Source: Nymphalis io (Eukaryota > Arthropoda > Insecta > Lepidoptera > Nymphalidae). From it: a stretch of 64,000 nt of DNA. The DNA lies in assembly GCF_905147045.1 (NCBI RefSeq), contig NC_065897.1, positions 11,919,001 through 11,983,000 on the forward strand. The letters run 5' to 3'. The notes beneath the pieces are model-generated. The model did no database searches. It saw only the letters and a list, made by a program, of their open reading frames with translations, and was not told the origin of the DNA. This document shows positions 36,037 through 42,499 of the stretch, in pieces (the stretch's first letter is position 1; every line of letters begins with the position of its first letter). The translations under genes and the position numbers were made by a program.

Positions 36037-39000
36037 ACACAAATAGTTTGAAATTGATATAGGTACAAATTAAAATTTAAATAATACATTAAATTCATGC
36101 AAAGTTTACGTTACAAAAAAAATTACTAAAAATATACTAATTAATACAAAATAAAATTAAGATAACATTATTTATTATTTATTTATTTATTTATTATTTA
36201 TTTGCATCTCTCAACAATTCTAGCGCCCGTTTACGATAAATCATGGCAGAGTCATTAAAAATATCTAGATCTTGACAAAAACCATTGTACAACCGTGATG
36301 ATCTAGGCATTGGTGCATTACATCCTAATTTCGTTTTTGATATTCTGACATCAAAAGTGCCCAGAAAACTACGAACATTGCGCCTTGGAATACGATAGTA
36401 TATCTTTTCAAGTAAGTAAGTACAGTCGATCTCGTTACGAATTATCTTAAATAGGAAAGAGAGATCTAATAATTGTCTGCGTACAGAGAGACTATCCATA
36501 TTAAAGTCTTTCAAGAGATTGCTGTAATTTTTATTAGATTTATTGTATGAGGTTTTTTTGTTTCTGGATAGATGATATACAAATCGCTTCTGTATTCTCT
36601 CTATACGCAGACGATGTACATTGTAACAAGGATTCCACACAACACTACCGTACTCCAGTACACTACGCACGTAAGCGTTATAGATTATTTTTTTCGTGTT
36701 ATTCGTGAAGTGTTTACCATTTCTAATTAAAAATCCTAACGTTTTGGAACTTTTCGTAATTATTTTATTGAAGTGCGGGACAAAAGTAAGCTTGTCATCA
36801 AAAATGACACCCAAATCACTTATTTCAAAAACTTCCTCCAACTTGATGTTATCAATGCTATATATTGTTTTGATTATATTGAGATTTCGCGTAAATTTTA
36901 TATGCTTGCATTTACTGACGTTTAATTCCATTTTATTATTTTTACACCAATTATATATAGCATTAATATCCACCTGTAAGAGCTCTGAGTCAGCTAAGTT
37001 GTTTATTACTTTTGTTAATTTTAAATCGTCCGCAAATAAAAATACTCTACTATAATGTACCGTATCGCAAATATCATTAATGAAGATATTAAAGAGCCAA
37101 GGTCCTAAGTGTGACCCTTGAGGAACCCCGGAGCAGGCTTTATATAGACTCGAGCTAAAACCTTTTAAGACAACAAATTGTTGTCTATTGTATAAATATG
37201 ATTTGAACCACTCAAGCATATTACCATTGAATCCGTACTTGCTTAGTTTTAAGAGTAAAATATCGTGCGAAACTTTGTCGAAAGCCTTGGTTAAATCGGT
37301 ATAAATTGCGTCAACTTGCTTGTGGTTATCAATAGCTGGCACAATGAATTCACTGTACGAAACAAGATTTGATGTTGTAGATCGACCCTTTATAAAGCCA
37401 TGCTGGTTATTATTATTCATTTGCTTTACATGACATTCTAGATATGGGTAAACTATTGCTTCAAATACTTTGGCAAAAGTGGAAAGTATGGAAATCGGTC
37501 TATAATTCTCAATGCACTCACTACCCTTGGACTTATATACTGGTACGATCCTAGCTATTTTCCACTTATCGGGAAAAACACCTGAGCGAAGTGATTCGTT
37601 GTATAATAAATTTAAAGGGAAACTTAGTACCCATGCACATTTAGAAATAAATATAGGAGGGATATTATCATAACCTGTCCCTTTAGTTGTATCAAGTCTT
37701 TTTAAGAATTGATAAATCTGTCTTCGCGATATTACAAAATTAGTGAACGCTCCAAAGTCATGTTTATATTGATTACTATAAGATGGTAATGTATATGAAC
37801 TTTGAGATTGTGTGTAAACAGAAGCAAAATACAAGGCAAATTCGTTACAAATTTCTGATCCCGATTTCATTACTTTTTGTTTGTAAGTCATTATGCCTGG
37901 GAGTGCGGTACTATTATCTTGTTTGCCCTTAAGGTATGACCAAAAATATTTAGGATTTCTACTAATATTTTCTTCAACAATCTTAATGTAATTATTGTAG
38001 CAAATTTTCGATAAATCTGCACAACGTTTGGCTCAAAAGACGTAATGAAATTTCATCAAGTGGGTTTTTATATATTTTGTATTTATTTAAAAAAACTTGT
38101 TTCTCTTTATATAAATTTATCATTTCCTTAGTGAACCATGGAGGATATTGTTTACCTTTTTGTTTCTTTTTTGGTACATATTTTTCGATCAATTTGTTCA
38201 AAATTTTATAAAATTTATCGATCATTAGGTTTATTGACTTACAATTACAAAATTCGCTTAACCAATTGATATTATTTAATTCTGAAATTATACTTACGTA
38301 GTCAGCTTTAAAATAGTTCTTCTTATCACCAATAACATTACTTTTTAAAGAAGTTCTTGATGAATAAGAAACTAATATATCTAAGGGAGGATGGTGGTGA
38401 TCTGGAGGCACTATTGGCAAAATAGACTTACTAATTTTTATGTTATTATGATTACTGAATATTAAGTCTAATATTTTATTATTGTTATTACTAATGTTAT
38501 TATGTTGAACTAAATTATTGAGAGATGCAAAATCAACAAGCAAATTTCCTAAGGAACTATTAGAAATAACATTATCATCAGTAGCGAACCAATTGATATT
38601 ACTTAAATTAAAATCACCCACGAGCATAACATTTTGTCTATTCTCTGCAATTCTACTATTAAAATTATTGATAAAATTAGATAGCATATTACGGCTGACG
38701 GGAGGAGGCAAATAAACTGCACATAATGCAATTGAGTTACACTCATCGTGACAATTTTCTCGTTCAATATTTATCCAAAGATCTTCACACTGACTTTCAC
38801 AAAAACTGAGTCGCATTGATTTCAGTTCATTTGAGACCGCCACTAAAACTCCACCACCATCTTTTTTACAATGTAAAAGTAAACTATCACGATCTCTTCT
38901 GTATACTGTATAACGGTTGTCGAATACTTCATGGTTCTCTATTTTATTATTAAGCCACGTTTCTGTTAATATAATAACATCATAATTTGTACACGATAAA

Positions 39001-41955
39001 TTGCAGATGAAGTCATGAGTTTTAGTACGGAGACCTCGGACGTTCTGGTAGTATATATTAAGACCGTTGAATTTTATAACATGAAACACTAAAATGATCT
39101 ATGAGTTTAGAGAGCAAAGCAATTTACTGGATATTATTCAAAACAGTATGATTTTTTACATAAATACATTCTGAATGTTCTATCTTTCTCATAAATACCT
39201 TGCCCTGTCTAACCCACACAAATCTGTATTTTTTTTCTTTAGATTTTATTCGAGCTGCTGCATGTAAAGACTTAATAGCCGGTGACAAGTGTTCCATAAC
39301 ATATATTGGCTGCTTATCTACTGCAATACCTATGTGACTTGTGTTAAGTTTATCGTCAGGATGCGATTTATTGTAATTGATGACACATGCTAGCATCGTG
39401 TCTCTCATTCGTGGTGTGGATAGCTTTACAATCACAGATCTGGGTCTTTTGTCGCTGTTGTTCAATGTTGCAACTCTAGTACAGTGATGTATATCAGACT
39501 CCTTTAGATCACATGATATTGTTTTATTCAGTTGCATTACTGCACTAATTAAATTTTCATTTTTATGCTCAGGAATCATTTGTATTTCAATGTTATTTGA
39601 TCGATTATACTGCTCCATAGTATGTATTCGTTGTTGCAAATCAGATGTTACATTTTTTAGTGCATTTTTCTCTCTTTCCATTTCCGCAATTTTATCGTCG
39701 TAACTTGCAATTATTTTTTTAGTAGATTCGTATTCTTCGCTCAAAAAAGTCATCGAGTTTTCAATAGTAGATATTTGCTCTTTTATAGGTTTAAGATTTT
39801 CTTGAACCATTTTGTTTAACATGTTAGTGATATCATCCAATAGTAAATTTTTAAAGGCCTGAAATTAGGTTGATTCAATGGTGAAGTTATTGTTTTAGTG
39901 TTGATAATTATTAATCGATTTCATAAATGGATTATAATATCTTTACTCATGTTTTATCTTTTTAACGGATCACTAAAATAGCAGTGCTATTCTGTAAGAA
40001 TTTTTTTATACAATAGGAAGGCGGACGAGCATATGGGCCACCTGATGACGAGTGGTCACCAACGCCCAAAGACATTAGCATTGTAAGGAATGTTAACTAT
40101 CGCGCTTATATCGCCAATGCGCCTTCAACCTTAGTTAACTAAGATGTTATATTCCTTGTATCTGTAATTACACTGAATCACTCACTCTTCAAACCGGAAC
40201 ACAACAATACCAAGTTCTGCTATTTTGCCATATAATATCTGATGAGTGGGTGGTACCTACCCAGACGAGCTTGCACAAAGCCTTACCACCAATAAATTAC
40301 ATCTTTACTTACCTGAAGTATTTACAACCGATTTATTACTTTGTTGCGTGTATTCTTGAAATGTTATGATTATTTTGGTCAATGTCATATTTACTTTTTG
40401 CCATTTTACGACCGTTTGCTGCGATGGGTTTCATGTTTATTCTTACAGAACAGCCCTATAGTTCTAAATTACTTAACGACAAAGGCACGGAGTATAAAAG
40501 ATTTAGTAATTTATTTGAAATATAAAAAAAAACTATTCAATTATTTTTCGCTTAAATTTGATTGAAATTTTAGGATTTTTTAAATTCTTTTAATATTATG
40601 TAGACTTCCCATGTATATTATTTAATTTACATTTATAATTAATTACATTAAAGCCTTAAAAATAAATACAAATAAAAATTTAAAATAGTTACTGTACAAA
40701 TCGTGACCGGGTGGAATGGTGGCAAGCTTCTTACCATGTGGTTATTATTATAATAATAAAAAAAGTACATTCTAAGTTTCTAAGTTAAAATCTAATTAGC
40801 TATTACTAAATTAAAGAGATTGTAAAATAATGTATACGAAGTATTCAAATAGCATTGACGCTTAAAAGCGTGGCGCATTTCAAAGCCCCCGCTAATATTT
40901 GCTGCAGGCACTACAGCATTCTTTTGTACGGTGTGAAATATTTAGTGACCTCAGTGACTCATTCTAGCACGAATGGCGAAAATAGCGCCCTTTCACAAAA
41001 ATGTGTTTTAGCATAGCTAGAAAAAGCAAAGGTTTATTTCTTGAATAAAGTTCTGAGATTTGAAATCTTAAGTTTTACGTACCTTTGTCGGTTACAAGCT
41101 GTACATATAATAAGGCAGTAGAAATTGTTTGTCTGTAATTTCCATCAATTAATCAACCAAACGTGGGCCATAATAAAACAGAACTCGAAAATGCTTTTTT
41201 TTGTCTGCCGAATGGACTCCAATCTAGAGGGGTTCCCGGGGTAAAGAATAATATTGCACTTATCTTACCTGAACGATGTTCCAATATGGGACAATTTTAG
41301 CAATGCTCTCGGTGACTTCAGAGCAGGCTGTGCCGAGGAGCATTACGAGTCTCGATTGCCTTTCTGTATAAAGAGCGTGGAAGAATCGATCCACGCCTAC
41401 ACCTGGGTCACACTGTGAAAAATGTCATTATTTTTAATTTTAATATGTGATTCGAGATAAACCAACCTCAACCAGCTTATCCAGTGTTAGAAGTGAACAA
41501 TTCATAAAAGCTTAAAATTTATCATGTACCCTGCGGAAATCAGAAATATTTCAAATATTTTTGATACAGACTACTTGGTGGTGAGTGGTCACCATCATCC
41601 ATAATCATAAACACTTTTATAATATTACATATAGATATTCCTTCTTCAATGATCCGACAACCTTCTGATCTAAGGCGTTACATCTCTTGTACTTATAACT
41701 AGCTCACTTATCGAGCAATATAATATATAAGTGGGTGGTACTATTTTATTACCTGGTTGTACCACCACCCTACCTTAGTGTCGTTAGTTATCAGATGTAG
41801 CTGGTATCCAGGCAGCAACGATCTTCTATTAACATGGTCCACGGCTAATTTTGCAGCCGCCAGCTCCGACATCCCGTCTGCTCTTGGATGGTCGCCGACC
41901 GATAGCTCGAAAAGTCCCAATATTGAGACTATACGACTCGTGTTTCTTTGGAAAT
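17873..41955 (-). CDS. GABA-B-R2: Metabotropic GABA-B receptor subunit 2-like (15 exons; start exon not found)
   Basis: Class C G-protein-coupled receptor subunit. GABA-B receptors are heterodimers in which subunit 2 couples to Gi/o at the neuronal plasma membrane. Fifteen exons, 1079 codons and a TGA stop, all phases agreeing. In order: Venus-flytrap domain (residues 1 to about 380, e.g. FGSTSPALSDR, DTRIIIGSFSQ), a short linker with CPECARP, seven membrane segments (about 425-695, with KLSSPRLNN, FAKTYRVHRIF, YAYKGLLL and ALNDSKYIG), a coiled coil (about 720-755) used for pairing with subunit 1, and a tail of more than 300 residues. Tail segments LLLSVLPPVIPRASWPSAE and RGSPRFPHRI match what I recall of fly GABA-B-R2, which decides the subunit call. 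The signal peptide exon(s) lie upstream of 41955 and were not identified. Receptor family nearly certain; subunit 2 likely. Confidence 0.88.
18987..19210 (-). CDS. GABA-B-R2: GABA-B-R2 exon 14 seen (coiled coil)
   Basis: DPVIQSMGLRLECKTRRFV and then the heptad-rich EIQNKVYKREVAALDREIGR LEKLL, the C-terminal coiled coil used for heterodimerisation. Acceptor ACATTTCAG, donor GTAAGT. Confidence 0.92.
19356..19674 (-). CDS. GABA-B-R2: GABA-B-R2 exon 13 seen (TM5-TM7)
   Basis: IEVCKSQNTTGWLCALYAY, KGLLLIVGVYMAWETRNV (TM5), ALNDSKYIGISVYSVV (TM6), ISERATLAYITITSLIL (TM7), CLLFLPKI. Leaves in phase 1 before donor GTAATT. Confidence 0.93.
20015..20290 (-). repeat. LINE 3' tail (R1-like) in GABA-B-R2 intron
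   Basis: GC-richer block in an AT-rich intron; in reverse it contains TTTTTTAGTGGGTATTCCGG, the motif shared with 14055-14222 and 46040-46230. R1 assignment is a guess. Confidence 0.5.
20547..20736 (-). CDS. GABA-B-R2: GABA-B-R2 exon 12 seen (TM4)
   Basis: NRSGVCKTKLLQDTPLISLV, the TM4 helix, DPMERHLKNLTVEISSTD and RSVVYQPQ. The acceptor was set at TGATTACAG because phase 2 then fits exon 11. Confidence 0.88.
20737..21619. other. GABA-B-R2 intron (exon 11-12)
   Basis: AT-rich; nothing recognised. Confidence 0.5.
21620..21708 (-). CDS. GABA-B-R2: GABA-B-R2 exon 11 seen (TM3)
   Basis: GRVYILSAGFSLAFGSMFAK and TYRVHRIFI, the TM3 and intracellular loop 2 signature of GABA-B receptors. Acceptor CTTCTAG, donor GTGAGT. 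Confidence 0.88.
21888..22115 (-). mobile_element. SINE family C, diverged copy in intron
   Basis: CTTCGGGCTACTACTGAGAA and TTTTTTGACAGAAAAATTTT match family C; the tRNA-like end is lost. Confidence 0.65.
22187..22322 (-). CDS. GABA-B-R2: GABA-B-R2 exon 10 seen (TM2)
   Basis: FIKLSSPRLNNMTLIGCVLV, then a membrane segment and LPSYIPFSAMCT with the conserved extracellular Cys. Acceptor TTTTCCAG, donor GTAAGT. Confidence 0.9.
22323..22972. other. GABA-B-R2 intron (exon 9-10)
   Basis: AT-rich; nothing recognised. Confidence 0.5.
22973..23201 (-). CDS. GABA-B-R2: GABA-B-R2 exon 9 seen (linker and TM1)
   Basis: GRPKTVALYTHGREMTCPEC, the CPEC linker, then hydrophobic TM1 (AMSAAGVALALAFLAFNLHY) and KRR; leaves in phase 2. 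Confidence 0.9.
23245..23420 (-). repeat. Diverged family B fragment
   Basis: CTTTTGTGCCTGAAATTAGA and CACTCACCATTTAAACAGTAATACT resemble the reverse of family B; old copy. Confidence 0.5.
23612..23672 (-). CDS. GABA-B-R2: GABA-B-R2 exon 8 seen (61 bases)
   Basis: GPVSFNGADRIGMSAFYQIQ; acceptor TTTTTCAG, donor GTACGA. Small exon missed by ORF search but phase-consistent with both neighbours. Confidence 0.9.
24835..25034. repeat. 20-base direct repeat flanking a 160-base TA-rich insert
   Basis: TTTAAGCAAAATACCTTATA occurs at 24835-24854 and 25015-25034. Between them are 160 bases containing (TA)n runs (24900-24967) and the left arm of an inverted repeat. Confidence 0.85.
24968..25362. repeat. 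26-base perfect inverted repeat, arms 24968-24993 and 25337-25362
   Basis: Each arm contains ATTGACATTGAAAAGAG or its reverse complement. The arms are separated by 343 bases; no flanking target duplication is clear, so a MITE is not proven. Confidence 0.8.
25617..25856 (-). CDS. GABA-B-R2: GABA-B-R2 exon 7 seen
   Basis: 80 codons, phase 0; FAPHTYDAVWAIALALSRA and EEFLNQLANLSFLGVS. The insert before FAPHTYDAVW is much shorter than the one I recall in fly. Confidence 0.92.
26105..26281 (-). CDS. GABA-B-R2: GABA-B-R2 exon 6 seen
   Basis: 59 codons, phase 0; AYQLGMFGAEYAWLVAG through DVVSYSGL; donor GTGAGT. GC-richer than its surroundings. Confidence 0.88.
26564..26629 (-). CDS. GABA-B-R2: GABA-B-R2 exon 5 seen (66 bases)
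   Basis: 22 codons, phase 0; KLDTRIIIGSFSQEMLPKIF. Too short for an ATG-based ORF; recognised from conserved DTRIIIGSF, acceptor TTGTTCCAG and donor GTGGGT. Confidence 0.9.
26630..28848. other. GABA-B-R2 intron (exon 4-5)
   Basis: AT-rich. Holds an 11-bp hairpin (27077-27103), SINE C (27765-28105) and a CA microsatellite (about 28150-28167). Confidence 0.5.
27765..28105 (-). mobile_element. SINE family C, longest copy
   Basis: Reverse orientation from GATTTTGGCCACGGCGGTCA through CCCGATGGGACGGCAATCC and CTTTACGTGCTTTCCGAGGC to the tRNA-like end CACTAGACCAACGAAG. Gives the best view of the full family. Confidence 0.8.
28849..29011 (-). CDS. GABA-B-R2: GABA-B-R2 exon 4 seen
   Basis: Encodes QFGWDTVTAFSQNEEVYSLA and ITFAETDFKEQLQQLK; acceptor CACTGCAG, donor GTAACA. 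Confidence 0.92.
29312..29612 (-). repeat. Family B repeat, near full length
   Basis: In reverse from TATAGAATAGGTAGGCGG to the head ACCACCAAG, with a short duplication of the head (CCCTACCACCAAG twice, about 29577-29611). Lies 85 bases from a receptor exon donor. Confidence 0.85.
29698..29810 (-). CDS. GABA-B-R2: GABA-B-R2 exon 3 seen
   Basis: Follows an 11.5 kb intron. Encodes VSFGSTSPALSDRSEFP and FCRTVAPDSSHNPARIAF; leaves in phase 2. The Ser-rich FGSTSPALSD stretch is a hallmark of the GABA-B ligand pocket region. Confidence 0.92.
30199..30495 (-). mobile_element. SINE family A, full length
   Basis: Reverse: GTAACAGCCTGTTAATGTCC through ACGATGTTTTCCTTCACC to the tRNA head CTAACCACTAGGCCATCTC. 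Confidence 0.88.
30785..30875 (-). repeat. Short SINE-like scrap
   Basis: CTACGTCTGGACAAAGGCCC and GCCGCTCCAACGCTCC resemble a SINE 3' body but differ from families A-C. Confidence 0.4.
33136..33162. repeat. ATT microsatellite
   Basis: Seven or more ATT units. It lies 3' of the RTE element on its own strand and could be its microsatellite tail, but 300 unassigned bases intervene. Confidence 0.7.
33480..33758 (-). pseudogene. RTE LINE C-terminal domain, frameshifted
   Basis: KWQWAGHVCRRADGRWSRRV and SVGRPPARWTDDLRKVAG, the standard RTE C-terminus, in a different frame from the RT at 33700-34974. Confidence 0.88.
33700..34974 (-). pseudogene. RTE LINE polyprotein (endonuclease remnant + reverse transcriptase)
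   Basis: 424 codons. RT motifs: NYRPISLLSHVYKL, AGFRSGYSTVDH, FVDYEKAFDSI, RRGVRQGDVISPKLF, the active-site box FADDIVII, then GINLDKTKVMF and TYLGQII. The RT core reads through but the protein is a deletion fusion, and a frameshift near 33710-33760 separates the C-terminus. Not functional as a LINE. Confidence 0.9.
35401..35766. other. AT-rich intron sequence
   Basis: Nothing recognised. Confidence 0.45.
35767..35994 (-). repeat. Family B repeat, head replaced by TA microsatellite
   Basis: Reverse from TATAGAATAGGAAGGCGG to CAAGTACTGCTGTTTTAT, where (TA)n begins. Confidence 0.88.
35995..36033. repeat. TA microsatellite
   Basis: About 19 TA units at the edge of the family B copy. Confidence 0.9.
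36194..37891 (-). CDS. LINE ORF2 part 2: reverse transcriptase
   Basis: 565 codons from an internal Met. RT blocks: NYRPISILSTFAKVFE, QHGFIKGRSTTSNLV, YTDLTKAFDKVSH, SGVPQGSHLGPWLFNIFIND, FADDLKLT (active site), NVSKCKHIKFTR, DLGVIFDDKLTF. The C-terminus ends LLRDANK. No internal stop. Confidence 0.92.
   Translation of the reverse strand: MTYKQKVMKSGSEICNEFALYFASVYTQSQSSYTLPSYSNQYKHDFGAFTNFVISRRQIYQFLKRLDTTKGTGYDNIPPIFISKCAWVLSFPLNLLYNESLRSGVFPDKWKIARIVPVYKSKGSECIENYRPISILSTFAKVFEAIVYPYLECHVKQMNNNNQHGFIKGRSTTSNLVSYSEFIVPAIDNHKQVDAIYTDLTKAFDKVSHDILLLKLSKYGFNGNMLEWFKSYLYNRQQFVVLKGFSSSLYKACSGVPQGSHLGPWLFNIFINDICDTVHYSRVFLFADDLKLTKVINNLADSELLQVDINAIYNWCKNNKMELNVSKCKHIKFTRNLNIIKTIYSIDNIKLEEVFEISDLGVIFDDKLTFVPHFNKIITKSSKTLGFLIRNGKHFTNNTKKIIYNAYVRSVLEYGSVVWNPCYNVHRLRIERIQKRFVYHLSRNKKTSYNKSNKNYSNLLKDFNMDSLSVRRQLLDLSFLFKIIRNEIDCTYLLEKIYYRIPRRNVRSFLGTFDVRISKTKLGCNAPMPRSSRLYNGFCQDLDIFNDSAMIYRKRALELLRDANK
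37992..39089 (-). CDS. LINE ORF2 part 1: AP-type endonuclease
   Basis: 365 codons. Nuclease landmarks: NGLNIYYQNVRGLRTKTHDF, VIILTETWLN (catalytic E), VGDFNLSNINW (D-x-N), and PPDHHHPPL near the end for the catalytic D-H. It should continue into the RT but ends early through a frameshift near 38030. Confidence 0.88.
   Translation of the reverse strand: MFHVIKFNGLNIYYQNVRGLRTKTHDFICNLSCTNYDVIILTETWLNNKIENHEVFDNRYTVYRRDRDSLLLHCKKDGGGVLVAVSNELKSMRLSFCESQCEDLWINIERENCHDECNSIALCAVYLPPPVSRNMLSNFINNFNSRIAENRQNVMLVGDFNLSNINWFATDDNVISNSSLGNLLVDFASLNNLVQHNNISNNNNKILDLIFSNHNNIKISKSILPIVPPDHHHPPLDILVSYSSRTSLKSNVIGDKKNYFKADYVSIISELNNINWLSEFCNCKSINLMIDKFYKILNKLIEKYVPKKKQKGKQYPPWFTKEMINLYKEKQVFLNKYKIYKNPLDEISLRLLSQTLCRFIENLLQ
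39124..39840 (-). CDS. LINE ORF1 protein (coiled coil + FP-like domain)
   Basis: 238 residues. The first about 90 residues form a long coiled coil (MVQENLKPIKEQISTIENSM..), followed by a domain with YNRSNNIEIQMIPEHKNENL and RPRSVIVKLSTPRMRDTML like the 'FP protein' domain often found in insect LINE ORF1. Probably binds LINE RNA. Intact. The domain name is recalled, not searched. Confidence 0.85.
   Translation of the reverse strand: MDDITNMLNKMVQENLKPIKEQISTIENSMTFLSEEYESTKKIIASYDDKIAEMEREKNALKNVTSDLQQRIHTMEQYNRSNNIEIQMIPEHKNENLISAVMQLNKTISCDLKESDIHHCTRVATLNNSDKRPRSVIVKLSTPRMRDTMLACVINYNKSHPDDKLNTSHIGIAVDKQPIYVMEHLSPAIKSLHAAARIKSKEKKYRFVWVRQGKVFMRKIEHSECIYVKNHTVLNNIQ
40002..40294 (-). repeat. 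Family B repeat, full length
   Basis: Reverse from TATACAATAGGAAGGCGGAC to GACGAGCTTGCACAAAGCC and TTACCACCAATAAAT. About 150 bases upstream (on the minus strand) of the LINE ORF1 start. Confidence 0.88.
41269..41412 (-). CDS. GABA-B-R2: GABA-B-R2 exon 2 seen
   Basis: 48 codons, phase 0 at both ends; acceptor TTTTTCACAG, donor GTAAGA. Encodes CDPGVGVDRFFHALY and VMLLGTACSEVTESIAK. Confidence 0.92.
41575..41770 (-). repeat. Family B repeat, diverged, abutting a receptor splice donor
   Basis: In gene sense it reads GTAGGGTGGTGGTA.., TAGTACCACCCACTTATATA.., GGTGACCACTCACCACC, the family order with many changes. Its head starts within about 3 bases of the donor GTAGGG of the exon at 41774. Confidence 0.65.
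41774..41955 (-). CDS. GABA-B-R2: GABA-B-R2 exon 1 of those seen (start of ligand-binding lobe 1)
   Basis: Enters in phase 1 (two bases, then 60 codons), so an upstream coding exon must exist. Encodes SILGLFELSVGDHPRADGM and LLPGYQLHLITNDTK. SINE A and family B copies lie within about 12 and 4 bases of its two ends. Confidence 0.88.
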
Positions 41956-41967
41956 CTGTTGAAAAAG

Positions 41968-42480
41968 AGTAACAGTACGTAAATGTCCTGGGCTGCGCAA
42001 GGGTCTTCTTGAAGAAAAGTTTTAGAGCTTTTTCAACCACAATACTCCAATGCGAATTCATGCATGTGATGTGACACATGACATGTGACAGAATTTCATC
42101 TAACAGACGCAAGTATATTTGTTTATTTAAAAGCACACTTACAACAAACATTCACAAAAACATTTACAAATGAACTTATAAAACAATTATATATATATTT
42201 GCATGTCAATAAGTTAAAAAATAATATATTCATTTCATAAAAATTAGTAAAAAGATATTAAAAAGTAATAATAATAAAAGTAATAATGCATTTTATAATA
42301 ATTACATAACTTATTTTTAAAGATTAAGGATGTTCAAGTTCATAATGTTTTCTTTCGCCGTCGAGCACGAGATGAATTATACTAATAAATTAAGACACAT
42401 TCAGCGGTGCAGGCTGTGGTTTGCAACCGAAAACGTTGGTTCAGATTCTCATGTTGTAGCCATTGGCCCATCTCGGCTTA
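41968..42480 (-). mobile_element. SINE family A split by a 220-base AT-rich insert
   Basis: Part 1 (41968-42115): AGTAACAGTACGTAAATGTCC to CATCTAACAGACGCAAG. Part 2 (42339-42480): GTTTTCTTTCGCCGTCGAGC to the tRNA head GTAGCCATTGGCCCATCTC. The insert at 42116-42338 has no recognised ends. Part 1 ends 12 bases from the acceptor of the exon at 41955. Confidence 0.75.
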
Positions 42481-42499
42481 AGCGTTATATATCATAGGA

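Larger units (their letters stand above)
36162..39870 (-). mobile_element. Near-intact two-ORF LINE of the Jockey superfamily (CR1/Daphne/Kiri-like)
   Basis: 3.7 kb, in sense with the receptor gene: ORF1 (39124-39840), then ORF2 endonuclease (37992-39089) and RT (36194-37891). The stop codon runs straight into an (AATA)n tail at 36162-36195. One frameshift near 38030 appears to be the only break in ORF2, since the frame stays open across 37892-38025. 5' end not defined. Confidence 0.88.
29811..41268. other. 11.5 kb GABA-B-R2 intron holding most large elements
   Basis: Contains SINE A, an RTE LINE, two family B copies, a TA microsatellite and a near-intact two-ORF LINE, listed separately. 30496-33135 and 40295-41268 are AT-rich with no recognised exon. 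Confidence 0.7.
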
